This document shows, in pieces, positions 51,119 through 60,115 of a stretch of 64,000 nucleotides of DNA. The stretch lies in NCBI RefSeq assembly GCF_014529985.1, contig NZ_JACVMU010000002.1, positions 62,001 through 126,000 of the forward strand. The letters are read 5' to 3'. This DNA comes from Leucobacter sp. cx-42. Its GTDB lineage: Bacteria > Actinomycetota > Actinomycetes > Actinomycetales > Microbacteriaceae. The translations under genes were made by a program, and so were the position numbers. A model generated the notes under the pieces. It saw nothing but the letters and a program-made list of their open reading frames with translations, was not told where the DNA came from and made no database searches. Position 1 is the first letter of the stretch. Every line of letters starts with the position of its first letter.

Positions 51119-52753
51119 ATGCAGATCGACGTGCACGTGAATTCACCCGAATGGCACCAGCAGGAGACCCCCCACGGTCTTCTCACCTGGCGCGGCTACC
51201 CGACGTCAGTCGATGAGCTCGCGGGCACGCTCGCGAGCGTTGCGGCGGGCAACACCCGACCCGCAATCGCAGACCTCACCGGCCACTGGAGCGCGATCCT
51301 GCAGACCCCTTCCGGCGTCGTCGCAGCGCAGGACGTCGTCCGGAGCTGGCCGATCTTCATTGTGGAGTGCGGCGCAGATCGATTCTTGGTCACTGAAGAC
51401 ATCGAAACTGCGACAGCAGCACGCGCCACAGCAGTCGGCAGCAAGACGGCTCCGCTTGACCCGTCCGCCGTTGACGAGTTCCTCAACCTTGGGTATGTCA
51501 CCGGCGAAGACACACTCTTTACCGGCATCACGCAGGTGCAGTCATGTGAAGCACGCTTCTTGCCCCTGTCTGGTGCGCCTTTCAGCTACCTGCACCCCGT
51601 CCCCCGACACGATGTCCCCGGCATCGCAAATGACGACGAGGCAGATGCAGTCTTTTCGCAGGGCCTGACGACCGTTCTTGACCGCATGTTCGCCGCGCTC
51701 GGCGAACAGCAGATCGTTCTGCCGCTCAGCGGTGGTCTTGATTCCCGATTGCTCGCTGTAGAGCTGAAGGACCGCGGCTACGAGAACGTTGTCGCGTTTA
51801 CCTACGGCGTTGCAGAAACCGCAGAGGTTCAGATCAGCCGCGAAGTTGCCGAGGCCGTCGGGTACCGCTGGGAATTCATTCAGTTCACCCCGGAAGAGAT
51901 TCGGGAGGCCTGGGCAACGCCCGAGGCAGCTGACTTTATTCGGGAGAGCTACGCTGGCTCCGCACTTCCTCATGTGCAGGACTGGTACGCGCTCCGCGAG
52001 TTGAAGCGCCGCGGCCTCATTGCAGACGGGGCAGTCTTCCTGCCCGGCCATACCGTCGTCGGTGCCATGCACAACGAAGAAGTGATGGATTACTCCGGCC
52101 TCGTCACCCGTGATGAGATTACGGACTTGATTCTCGAGCACCACTCATCGATCCGCCCAGGTGTTGAAGCGCTCCTAAAAAACGATCGATTTATTGCAAA
52201 GATCGACCGCTTCCTGGAAGCAGTGAGCTACAACGGCACCCGTGGTGACCGGCTGATGGCACTTGAGTATTGGAACGTGCTCGAACGCCAGACGAAGTAC
52301 ATCAATAACTCTGTGCGCGCATACGAGCACTTTGGTTACCGGTGGGCACTTCCGATGTACGACAAGGAATGCTTCAGCGCTTGGTTCCGACTCAGCGATG
52401 ACTACACGCTTGATCGCGAGTGGTACCGCCGCTTTGTGAACCGCCGATACGAGGCGACCACCGGCAAGAAGATCAGCACGTTCGAGGGGTTCGCCGCAGC
52501 GAACATCGCCCAGTCAAAGCGTGACAAGGTCAAGAGCGTCTTGCGAGCGCTCGGTCTCCTCACCTTCGTGGAGCGCAAGATCCGCGCGCAGGCGGTTGCA
52601 CACCACCCAATGGCACTCAACGAGTTCATCGGCACGGCAACGGCGAAAGATCTCCAGCGTTACGTGATGCGCGGCGGCAGCCCCCTCGGGCTGTACGCTG
52701 AGCAGTTCATTGCAGACACCTGGAACCCACACGTGGAGCTCTTCACCAAGTAA
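51119..52753 (+). CDS. Asparagine-synthase-like protein without the glutaminase cysteine
   Basis: A 544-residue protein. Residues about 185-440 are the ATP-pyrophosphatase (synthetase) domain with the PP-loop LPLSGGLDSRLLA (SGGLDS 204-209) and FTYGVAETAEVQISREVAEAVGYRW. The N-terminal 160 residues resemble a degenerate Ntn domain but start MQIDVHV, lacking the Cys2 nucleophile that would release ammonia from glutamine. Related proteins in O-antigen loci (WbpS/WbpG class) amidate uronic acids or amino sugars. Its place here suggests amidation of the diacetamido uronic acid or an adenylating role. Neighbours are the flippase (divergent) and a convergent glycosyltransferase. Confidence 0.85.
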   Translation: MQIDVHVNSPEWHQQETPHGLLTWRGYPTSVDELAGTLASVAAGNTRPAIADLTGHWSAILQTPSGVVAAQDVVRSWPIFIVECGADRFLVTEDIETATAARATAVGSKTAPLDPSAVDEFLNLGYVTGEDTLFTGITQVQSCEARFLPLSGAPFSYLHPVPRHDVPGIANDDEADAVFSQGLTTVLDRMFAALGEQQIVLPLSGGLDSRLLAVELKDRGYENVVAFTYGVAETAEVQISREVAEAVGYRWEFIQFTPEEIREAWATPEAADFIRESYAGSALPHVQDWYALRELKRRGLIADGAVFLPGHTVVGAMHNEEVMDYSGLVTRDEITDLILEHHSSIRPGVEALLKNDRFIAKIDRFLEAVSYNGTRGDRLMALEYWNVLERQTKYINNSVRAYEHFGYRWALPMYDKECFSAWFRLSDDYTLDREWYRRFVNRRYEATTGKKISTFEGFAAANIAQSKRDKVKSVLRALGLLTFVERKIRAQAVAHHPMALNEFIGTATAKDLQRYVMRGGSPLGLYAEQFIADTWNPHVELFTK

Positions 52754-52762
52754 CGGCGCAAA

Positions 52763-52802
52763 CGAAAGGGTCCCGGAGGCAATGCCGCCCGGGACCCTTT
52801 CG
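52763..52802. terminator. Bidirectional terminator between convergent genes
   Basis: CGAAAGGGTCCCGG and CCGGGACCCTTTCG form a perfect 14-bp stem with a 12-nt loop. Confidence 0.85.
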
Positions 52803-52824
52803 TATATGTCTGTGTGTGGGAAAC

Positions 52825-54009
52825 TTACGCGGCGTTCAGCCGCGCATGGGTAAATTCAACCGCACGGCGTGCAACACCAGTCAGCGAGACGTTGTCTTGC
52901 GCCCAAGCTGCAATAGCCGCAGAGTGTGCCTGCTTCGTGTCCATTACCGCGAGCAATGCGTCTGCGACCGCGGGGACATCGTGATCGACCCCCAAGCCGA
53001 GCGCAGGCGTAGCGCTGAGCACCGCACGCGCCGGGCCAGGCCCCGCGTACACAACCGGCGTACCGCATGCCCAAGCTGCAAAGATCTTAGTCGGGTAGGC
53101 GAAGTCGTAACCAGCCCCAGGTCGAATACTGGCCACGCTCAGCGCGGCACCACGCAGCCACGCAGCAGCCTGCTCCGGCGGGACCGGATCATGGAATTCA
53201 ACCGGAACCCCGAGTTCAGCTGCGGTGTTCTTGAGCTCGGGCAGGGCCGTTCCCTGGCCCAGGAACACCAGCCGCAAGTCCTCACCACGGTTGCGCAACT
53301 CGGCGACCGCCTGCACGAATACCTCTGCGCCCTGCCACTCTGATGCGGTGCCGGTGTAGATCGCGTAGGGCGCCTCTGCCGCGAGCTGCTGGGCGGCCGC
53401 TGGCACGTGCCCCGCGCGGGTGAAGGTCTCCGTGTTAATGCCGTTACCGACGGTCTGCACCGTCGCCTTGGGCGCAATCTCACGTACCCGGTCGGTGACA
53501 CCGTCATTGACAGAGAACACCCCGCGCGCACTGTTCCAAGCGAAGCGCTCGAACCATCGCACGACCTTCACGACCGCATCTGGCGCGCCGGTGCTTTCAC
53601 TCGCGTCCGACCACACATCCGCTGCGTATGCAAACACCGGAATACGGCGGATCTTTGCCGCAAGCGTGGCAAAAAAGACCGTCGTGGGCGGCGGCTCCAC
53701 AATCAGTGCGTCCTGCTTCGGACCGAAGAGAATTCGGAAGAACAGGGGCACATCGAAGCTCAGGTACTGCAGGTAGCCGCGCACATAGCCACTGCGATCA
53801 CGCAAGACAGGAAAACGGGTCACCGCGTACGAACGATCTGCGTCGCCAAACTTGTCGGGACCAGGCCGCTCGTTCGCGGCCGTGGGACGAACCGTGAGCA
53901 CGCGCACGTCGTCGCCAGCTGCGCTGAATCCGTTTGCGAGCGCATCCAACCGGAAGGACGCCGCACTGGGCTCAGGCTCAAAAATTCGACTTGCGATTGC
54001 GATGCGCAC
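52825..54009 (-). CDS. Glycosyltransferase family 4 protein
   Basis: A 394-residue GT-B enzyme. It opens with IAIASRIFEPEPSAASFRLDALANGF (an acceptor-binding G/S-x-R motif), followed by ALIVEPPPTTVFFATLAAKIRRIPVFAYAADVWSD, and the C-terminal donor domain contains IYTGTASEWQGAEVFVQAVAELRNRG. This pattern occurs in WbuB/fucosamine-type transferases. GTG start with GAGGAG about 11 nt upstream. It is 44 nt downstream of the DegT aminotransferase gene, probably co-transcribed. Confidence 0.88.
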   Translation of the reverse strand: MRIAIASRIFEPEPSAASFRLDALANGFSAAGDDVRVLTVRPTAANERPGPDKFGDADRSYAVTRFPVLRDRSGYVRGYLQYLSFDVPLFFRILFGPKQDALIVEPPPTTVFFATLAAKIRRIPVFAYAADVWSDASESTGAPDAVVKVVRWFERFAWNSARGVFSVNDGVTDRVREIAPKATVQTVGNGINTETFTRAGHVPAAAQQLAAEAPYAIYTGTASEWQGAEVFVQAVAELRNRGEDLRLVFLGQGTALPELKNTAAELGVPVEFHDPVPPEQAAAWLRGAALSVASIRPGAGYDFAYPTKIFAAWACGTPVVYAGPGPARAVLSATPALGLGVDHDVPAVADALLAVMDTKQAHSAAIAAWAQDNVSLTGVARRAVEFTHARLNAA

Positions 54010-54053
54010 TCGTCTTCATTCTCCTCGAATTGGGCCGGGCGGCTCGCAGGCGG

Positions 54054-55172
54054 TTAGGCGCCTGCGTTGATAACAGCGGTCACGCCTGCGACGATCCGCT
54101 CAAGATCGTTCTGCGACAGCGAGGGGTGAACGGGCAGCGAGATAACCTCGCGCGCAGCCTGCTCGGTCGTGGGCAGCTCGAGGCCCGGCGCGAACTTGGC
54201 AAGCGAGGGGAGGCGATGATTCGGGATCGGGTAGTACACACCCGTGCCGATGTTGTGCTCTTCCTTTAGCGCATCGCGCAGACGGTCGCGCTCGGCCGCG
54301 TCAACGCGGATCGTGTACTGGTGGTACACGTGCACAGCACCGTCGCGGACGACCGGGGTGGTGACGCCGTCGAGATCCGCGAACCCTGCGTTCAGGAAGG
54401 CAGCGTTCTGCTGGCGCTGCGCGGTCCAGCCATCAACCTTGGTGAGCTGCGCACGTCCGATTGCTGCGTGCACATCGGTCATGCGTGCGTTGAAACCGAC
54501 GACCTCGTTCGCGTACTGGGTCTCCATGCCCTGGTTGCGGTACAGGCGCACATTGCGTGCGGTGTCGGCATCAGCGCAGGTGACCATGCCGCCCTCGCCG
54601 GCGGTCATGTTCTTCGTCGGGTAGAGGCTGAACATCGCGAACTTGCCGATCGTGCCAACCGGGCGGCCGTTCCACGATGCGCCATGTGCCTGCGCTGCGT
54701 CCTCATAGATGTCGAGGCCGTGCTCCCCTGCGATTGCCTCGATCTCGTCGACCATGAAGGGGTGACCGTACAGGTGCACCGGCATGATCGCTTTGGTGTT
54801 CGGCGTGATCGCAGCGCGCACCGACTCAGGATCGAGCGTGAAGGTGTCGAGCTCGATGTCAGCGAAGACCGGGGTCGCACCGGTCAGCGCAACCGAGTTG
54901 CCGGTGGCAGCGAAGGTGAACGAGGGCACGATGACCTCGTCACCGGGGCCAACACCAGCAGCGAGGAGGCCAAGGTGCTGGCCGCTCGTGCCCGAGTTCA
55001 CTGCAACGGTCTCGCGGTTCTGCACGAAGTGGGCAGCAAACTCATCCTCGAAAGCTTTCACCTCGGGACCCTGCGCGATCATGCCAGATCGCAGCACGCG
55101 ATCGACATACTCACGCTCAAGATCACCAATGATCGGCTTCGCCGGAGGAATGAACGCTTCGAGCGATGACAT
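54054..55172 (-). CDS. DegT/DnrJ/EryC1/StrS family sugar aminotransferase
   Basis: A 372-residue PLP enzyme that transfers an amino group from glutamate to a keto-sugar nucleotide. Conserved parts are IPPAKPIIGDLEREYVDRVLRSGMIAQGPEV, IVPSFTFAATGNSV, YEDAAQAHGA (Asp158 contacting PLP) and FSLYPTKNMTAGEGG with the Schiff-base Lys187. The IPPAKP...IG start is like WbpE, which acts on the C3 ketone of UDP-GlcNAcA. It fits between the Gfo/Idh oxidase and the N-acetyltransferase encoded at 62-64 kb. AAGGG lies upstream of ATG 55172. Confidence 0.93.
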   Translation of the reverse strand: MSSLEAFIPPAKPIIGDLEREYVDRVLRSGMIAQGPEVKAFEDEFAAHFVQNRETVAVNSGTSGQHLGLLAAGVGPGDEVIVPSFTFAATGNSVALTGATPVFADIELDTFTLDPESVRAAITPNTKAIMPVHLYGHPFMVDEIEAIAGEHGLDIYEDAAQAHGASWNGRPVGTIGKFAMFSLYPTKNMTAGEGGMVTCADADTARNVRLYRNQGMETQYANEVVGFNARMTDVHAAIGRAQLTKVDGWTAQRQQNAAFLNAGFADLDGVTTPVVRDGAVHVYHQYTIRVDAAERDRLRDALKEEHNIGTGVYYPIPNHRLPSLAKFAPGLELPTTEQAAREVISLPVHPSLSQNDLERIVAGVTAVINAGA

Positions 55173-55251
55173 TTTGACACCCTTCATCGCGGGGTTTCCC
55201 CCACAGGTTGATTGCACGCCTCAGGAACTGGGACGAATGTTCAGTCCAATC

Positions 55252-58200
55252 CTACCGAAGTGTGAATTTACCTGCCTTGTAATACACCTCACCATTTTGG
55301 AATTGCATGGTGCAGGCGCCGCCAGCGAGACCACACGTCGCCTTCGCCTTCGGCCAGCCCCAAGCACCCGTTGGGCCACCAGCATTCAGGTAACCAGTGC
55401 GGAACGCACCGAACTCCATCGCAAACGAACCGGCTTCCGAGGTCCAGACCGTGCCCTTCGTGAACTCCTGCACCTCACCAGCGCCGTTCTTCGAATTCGC
55501 ACCGATCTTCGTCGGCACCTTCGTCGGGTAGCCAATCGAACCCTTGACGGTGTTCCACATGTCGAAGGATGCATCGGAGACAAGCACCATACCGGTTCCC
55601 GATGACCACATGCCCTTGCCGTTCTGGAACGGCATCTGGCAGCCGCCGCCGATCAGGCCACAGGTGGCCTTGCCCGCGGGCCACCCCCACGAACCAGTCG
55701 GACCGCCAGCGTTCAGGTAGCCAGTACGGAACGCGCCGAACTCCATCGCGAACGAACCGCGCTCCGACGTCCAGACTGTTCCCTTGGTGAACTCCTGGAC
55801 CTCGCCAGCACCGTTCTTCGAATTCGCGCCGACCTGCTTGGGAACCTTCGTTGGGTAGCCGATCGAACCCTTGACGGTCTTCCACATCTGGTACGAATCG
55901 TCTGAGACGAGCACCATACCGGTCTTCGAGGACCACATGCCGATGCCATTCTGGAACGGCATCTGGCAGCCACCACCGGTCAGGCCACAGCCCGCCTTAC
56001 CCGCAGGCCAACCCCACGAACCAGTCGGACCGCCGGCCTTCATGTAGCCCGTGCGGAACGCACCGAACTCCATGCCAAACGAACCGTGCTCGGACGACCA
56101 GATCGTGCCCTTGGCAAACTCCTGGATCGTGCCGCCACCGTTCTTCGTCGAGTCGGCAACCACTGTTGCTGGCTTCGACGGGTAACCGAGTGAACCCTTC
56201 AGGCTCTTCCACGTCGTGAACGCTGCATCCGGGACGAGCACCAGGCCAGTCTTCGACGACCACATGCCAGTGCCATTCTGGAACGGCGCCTGGCAACCGC
56301 CGCCGGTCAGGCCACAGCCTGGAACACCGGTCGGCCAGCCGAAGGAGCTCTTCGGGCCGCCGGCCTTGACATACGCGGTGCGCACGGAGCCATTCTCGAA
56401 CGCGAAGGTACCAGCGGGCGAAGACCACACGGTGCCCTTCGAGAACTCTTGCACCGTACCGCCGCCGTTTTCAGCGATGCTGGTTGCGGCCTTCTTCGGG
56501 TAACCGACGGCTCCCTTTGCGGTCTTCCATGCTGCGAGCGTGTCGTCCGAGACGATCACAATACCGGTCGCCGACGACCACATCGCCGTACCCGCGATGA
56601 ACTTCACCTGGCAACCACCACCGGTGAGACCGCACTCTGCGTTCCCTGCTGGCCAGCCGAAGCTACTTGCTGGTCCGCCAGCGTCAACGTATGCGGTACG
56701 CAGGCCGCCGGTCTCGATGGCAAACGTGCCAGCCTTCGACGACCACACGGTGCCCTTCGAGAATTCCTGTACGGTGCCGCCACCGTTCGCCGTTACCTTG
56801 GTTGCTGCCTGCTTCGGGTAGCCAATCTTGCCCTTGACAGCGTTCCAAGTTGCAAGGGTGTCAGGCGAAACGAGCACAATTCCGGTCGCCGAGGACCACA
56901 GTGCAGTGCCGTTTTGGAACGTGGCCTGGCAGCCGCCACCGACGAGGCCGCAGCTCGCATTCGCGGTCGGCCAGCCGAGTGCTCCGCCCGGGCCACCTGC
57001 CTTCACGTATGCAGCGTTCAGGGCGCTGTTTTCAATCGCGAAGGTGCCATGCTTTGACGTCCACAGCGTGCCCTTTGAGAATTCCTGCGAGGTGCCACCA
57101 CCATTTGCGGTGATCTTCACCTCTGCCTTGGTCGGGTAACCGATTGCGCCGTTGTTTGCCTTCCACGCGTCGTACGTCGCTTGGGAAACGAGCGCCGCGC
57201 CAGTCTTACTCGACCACAGGGTCACACCGTTCTGGAACGGCATCTGGCAACCGCTATCTGCGAGGCCACAGGTAGCCTTGCCAGTGGGCCAGCCCCAGCT
57301 TCCAGCGGGACCGTTTGCCTTCACGTATGCGTCACGGAATGCGCCGTTCTGCATCGCGAAGGAACCCTTCGGCGAGGTGTACATGGTGCCGTTCGTGAAT
57401 TCAAGCACTGAGCCACCGCCGTTTGCGGTGATCTTCGTCATTCCCGCTGTGGGAACTCCGATGCCGAGCTTGAGGCCACCGAGCTTCTGCCACGGGGCAA
57501 CGAGCGATGGCTGGAACACCAGCGCTCCGGTCTTCGAGTTCCAGGTCAGCAAGAAGTGCTGGAACTGCTGAATGAAGCCGTCCTTCGAGTCGGTGTACTG
57601 CGCCGCAGCTGTCGGGTAACCGTACTTGCTCGAAGCGCCACCGAACTGATCCCACTTGGCAACAAGCGCGGTCGGGATGAGCTGCGAACCGGTCTTTGCC
57701 GAGTACGCGACCGTGCCGTTGGTCATCTTCATGGTGCACCCACCATCGGCAAGACCACACGCAGCCTTCGCGAGCGGGAGACCCCACTTGCCTTCGACAA
57801 AGCCAGCGTTCCGGTAGTTCGTCAGGAACGCACCGTTGGTCATCGACGTGACCGCGCCGCTCTTACCGTCGACGAAGATGACTCCGTTTGTAAACTCCTG
57901 GTACTCACCGCCGCCATTGGCAGTGACCTTCTTGGCTACCGCACGAGGTGCGCCATAAATGCCGGTCGTGCCACCATTGTTGTTCCAGAACGTCTTGATC
58001 TTGCCGTTCACAGCAATGCCGTTCACCGACCCGAACCACGACTTGTAGAAGTTATAGAAATTTCGGTTGCCGTAGGTAGAGCAGCTGTTACCGGTGCCCC
58101 AACCGGCGTTCAACGCGGCCTGGTTCGGGCGGTACGGGGTGTAGATGTACAGCGCCGAGGTCGCCTGGTTCTCGATGTACACGTTTGAGGTGCCGCAGCC

Positions 58201-58911
58201 AGCGTTCGGATGCCACTGAATCTTGTGAGTCTGGTACGGCTTGTAGTTAAACGAGTTCGGGTTCAGGCGGTAGACCTGGAGCTGACGGGTGCCGCGCATG
58301 ACCTGCATGAAGAAGCCAGCACCAGAGGCGTCACAGTTTGCCGAGTTGCCTGGGCCACTGTCTGGGCAGTCCATGCCCATGGCGTAGTTGTACTGGCGAG
58401 TCACCGGCCAGGTGTCAGTGACGAGGCTCTGTTCCTTCTCGAGCATGATGAGGATGACGCGCTGACTGATGCCGCACGCCTTGCCGACCTTGGCAATGAT
58501 CTGCGCCGCGGTCTCGTCTTTCGCGCCAGCGTACGCTTTGCAGTACGCGTCAGCTGGACGACTCTGAGTCGTCATCTTGAAGTCTTTCAGGCACGCACTC
58601 GCGATGCGGTTACCCGTGCCGCTCGGGGACAGTGCGCCAGGCTTGTAGCCACTATCACCGATGATGCAGCGCGATACCTGGCGGTTCAGGAACGACTGCA
58701 CGTCTGCCGCAGACATTGCAGAACCGTTATAGAAGATGTCGTCCGAGATGATGTTGCCGGCGTCGAAGCCGTCACTCACACTCGCGGCCTGCGCGGGGAG
58801 CGAACCAACGAGCGGACTCGCGCCAACCGCAACCGCGATTATCGCCGTGAGCAGGCCAAGCCAGCGCTTCCGCTGCCTTTCTGGCTTGCGGCTAACGGTG
58901 CGGTTCGGCAT
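55252..58911 (-). CDS. Large secreted LGFP-repeat protein
   Basis: A 1219-residue exported protein. A basic n-region (MPNRTVSRKPERQRKRW) and hydrophobic core end near LPAQAASVSDG. Residues about 45-300 are a cysteine-rich domain (SDDIFYNGSAMSAADVQSFLN, EKEQSLVTDTWP, WHPNAGCGTSN) often found before LGFP repeats and possibly peptidoglycan- or glycan-active. The rest holds 17 LGFP-like motifs alternating between a G-W-P/CGL...GGGCQ type with paired cysteines and a G-x-x-G-Y-P type; the last units are nearly identical. LGFP repeats bind cell-wall structures, so a surface-coating role is likely. No LPXTG or membrane anchor is present. It has a canonical promoter. Confidence 0.9.
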   Translation of the reverse strand: MPNRTVSRKPERQRKRWLGLLTAIIAVAVGASPLVGSLPAQAASVSDGFDAGNIISDDIFYNGSAMSAADVQSFLNRQVSRCIIGDSGYKPGALSPSGTGNRIASACLKDFKMTTQSRPADAYCKAYAGAKDETAAQIIAKVGKACGISQRVILIMLEKEQSLVTDTWPVTRQYNYAMGMDCPDSGPGNSANCDASGAGFFMQVMRGTRQLQVYRLNPNSFNYKPYQTHKIQWHPNAGCGTSNVYIENQATSALYIYTPYRPNQAALNAGWGTGNSCSTYGNRNFYNFYKSWFGSVNGIAVNGKIKTFWNNNGGTTGIYGAPRAVAKKVTANGGGEYQEFTNGVIFVDGKSGAVTSMTNGAFLTNYRNAGFVEGKWGLPLAKAACGLADGGCTMKMTNGTVAYSAKTGSQLIPTALVAKWDQFGGASSKYGYPTAAAQYTDSKDGFIQQFQHFLLTWNSKTGALVFQPSLVAPWQKLGGLKLGIGVPTAGMTKITANGGGSVLEFTNGTMYTSPKGSFAMQNGAFRDAYVKANGPAGSWGWPTGKATCGLADSGCQMPFQNGVTLWSSKTGAALVSQATYDAWKANNGAIGYPTKAEVKITANGGGTSQEFSKGTLWTSKHGTFAIENSALNAAYVKAGGPGGALGWPTANASCGLVGGGCQATFQNGTALWSSATGIVLVSPDTLATWNAVKGKIGYPKQAATKVTANGGGTVQEFSKGTVWSSKAGTFAIETGGLRTAYVDAGGPASSFGWPAGNAECGLTGGGCQVKFIAGTAMWSSATGIVIVSDDTLAAWKTAKGAVGYPKKAATSIAENGGGTVQEFSKGTVWSSPAGTFAFENGSVRTAYVKAGGPKSSFGWPTGVPGCGLTGGGCQAPFQNGTGMWSSKTGLVLVPDAAFTTWKSLKGSLGYPSKPATVVADSTKNGGGTIQEFAKGTIWSSEHGSFGMEFGAFRTGYMKAGGPTGSWGWPAGKAGCGLTGGGCQMPFQNGIGMWSSKTGMVLVSDDSYQMWKTVKGSIGYPTKVPKQVGANSKNGAGEVQEFTKGTVWTSERGSFAMEFGAFRTGYLNAGGPTGSWGWPAGKATCGLIGGGCQMPFQNGKGMWSSGTGMVLVSDASFDMWNTVKGSIGYPTKVPTKIGANSKNGAGEVQEFTKGTVWTSEAGSFAMEFGAFRTGYLNAGGPTGAWGWPKAKATCGLAGGACTMQFQNGEVYYKAGKFTLR
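55390..57440 (-). repeat. Tandem coding repeats within the LGFP gene
   Basis: Units of about 104-108 codons, each containing one G-W-P and one G-Y-P motif, recur through the C-terminal two-thirds. The three units between about 55390 and 56160 are closest to each other in DNA sequence, indicating recent duplication or gene conversion. Confidence 0.75.
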
Positions 58912-58953
58912 ATAGACCAACCTTCTACCTGAAGTTGAGACTCGTACTGACAC

Positions 58954-58982
58954 ACGATAGCTGTTCAGACACCAGCGTTCAA
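58954..58982 (-). promoter_or_regulatory. Canonical promoter of the LGFP gene
   Basis: On the minus strand TTGAAC (58977-58982) and TATCGT (58954-58959) are 17 nt apart. The leader would be about 36 nt and carries AGAAGG before ATG 58911. Confidence 0.65.
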
Positions 58983-59027
58983 GCGCCCTTCCCGCGTCAA
59001 GTCACGGGTCTTTCACCCCTTATCTGT

Positions 59028-59033
59028 CAGAAT
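59028..59033 (+). promoter_or_regulatory. -10 box CAGAAT of the GT2 gene (leaderless)
   Basis: CAGAAT ends 7 nt before ATG 59041; the surrounding 16-mer is identical to that at 51106-51121. Confidence 0.5.
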
Positions 59034-59040
59034 GGTGGGT

Positions 59041-59739
59041 ATGACCTCAGGAGATTCTCGTGCCCACGCAACCGCAGAAGCGGATACCTGGGTAGTCATC
59101 CCCCTTTATAACGAAGCTCAGGTCATCGGAGATGTCATTCGCGAGCTCCTTCCGGCGTTCTCGAATGTCGTCTGCATTGATGACGGTTCACGCGACGGTT
59201 GCGGCGAAATTGCCCGCGAGGCAGGGGCGCGGATCGTGCGTCACCCGATCAACCTTGGCCAGGGTGCCGCCCTGCAAACCGGCTTTGAGTACGCGCTCGA
59301 GCGTGGCGCGGAATATGTCGTCACGTTTGACGCAGACGGCCAGCATCGGGTCATCGATGCACAGGCCATGCTGCAGCGTGCCCGCGATGAGAACATCGCT
59401 ATCGTCTTCGGCTCACGCTTCCTGGACGACCGCACGAAGCCAGGCTTCCTCAAGAAGGTGGTACTGAAGACCGCGGTCACCGTCACCAACTGGAGTACGC
59501 GCACGCGCCTCACTGACGCACACAATGGCCTGCGCGTGATCCGCGCCGATGCGCTGCGCAAGGTCAAGCTCCGTCAGGACCGCATGGCGCACGGCACCGA
59601 AATTGTCGTGCAGCTTGGCAAAGCCGGCCTGCCCTATGTGGAGCACCCGGTCGAAGTTATTTACACCGATTACTCGCGCGCCAAGGGCCAGTCGCTGCTG
59701 AATTCGGTCAACATCCTCATCGACCTCTTCATTCGATAG
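59041..59739 (+). CDS. Glycosyltransferase family 2 protein (DPM1-like)
   Basis: A 232-residue GT-A enzyme resembling polyprenyl-phosphate sugar synthases. WVVIPLYNEAQVIGDVIRELL, VVCIDDGSRDGCGEIA (first acidic motif) and VVTFDADGQHRVIDA (DAD metal motif) are present, and NLGQGAALQTGFEYAL is typical. No C-terminal membrane helices are present. It probably makes a lipid-phosphate sugar donor. An ATG nine bases upstream is in frame but overlaps the -10 box. It is followed 10 nt later by a DUF2304 gene and then a large membrane protein, a common trio. Confidence 0.93.
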   Translation: MTSGDSRAHATAEADTWVVIPLYNEAQVIGDVIRELLPAFSNVVCIDDGSRDGCGEIAREAGARIVRHPINLGQGAALQTGFEYALERGAEYVVTFDADGQHRVIDAQAMLQRARDENIAIVFGSRFLDDRTKPGFLKKVVLKTAVTVTNWSTRTRLTDAHNGLRVIRADALRKVKLRQDRMAHGTEIVVQLGKAGLPYVEHPVEVIYTDYSRAKGQSLLNSVNILIDLFIR

Positions 59740-59749
59740 CGAGCTGATC

Positions 59750-60115
59750 ATGTTTATTTTCCAGTTTCTGCTGATTGCAGCGGTCCTCGCAGCCGCGGCG
59801 TATGCACTGAAGGTGCTTCCTGGCGCACACGCGCTCGCACTCAAGCGCATTCTCGCGCTGCTGTTTGTTGTCGCGGCGATCCTCGCGATTATCTTCCCGA
59901 ACACCCTCACCGCGATCGCGCACTTCTTCGGAATCGGTCGCGGTACTGACCTGTTGCTGTACGGCTTCATCATCATGGTGTTGGTGTTTGCCGTTGCAAC
60001 GATCCGCGCCAAGGCCCGTACCGATGCGCGCGTGACCGATCTCGCGCGCTCAGTTGCGCTCATGGACGCGCGGATCAACGAAAAGCTTGACGACCGAACT
60101 GAGGCGGCCGACTAA
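59750..60115 (+). CDS. DUF2304 membrane protein
   Basis: A 121-residue protein with three predicted helices (FIFQFLLIAAVLAAAAYAL, ILALLFVVAAILAIIF, LLLYGFIIMVLVFAVATI) and a short charged C-terminal tail with a coiled-coil tendency (VTDLARSVALMDARINEKL). DUF2304 proteins regularly follow GT2 polyprenyl-phosphate transferases and probably help hold or gate them at the membrane; no activity is established. Its stop directly precedes the ATG of the next gene. Confidence 0.85.
   Translation: MFIFQFLLIAAVLAAAAYALKVLPGAHALALKRILALLFVVAAILAIIFPNTLTAIAHFFGIGRGTDLLLYGFIIMVLVFAVATIRAKARTDARVTDLARSVALMDARINEKLDDRTEAAD

Noticed and set aside
55390..57440. CRISPR-like or tandem non-coding repeats
   Set aside because: The periodicity is about 310-325 bp, lies in one continuous reading frame and encodes LGFP motifs.
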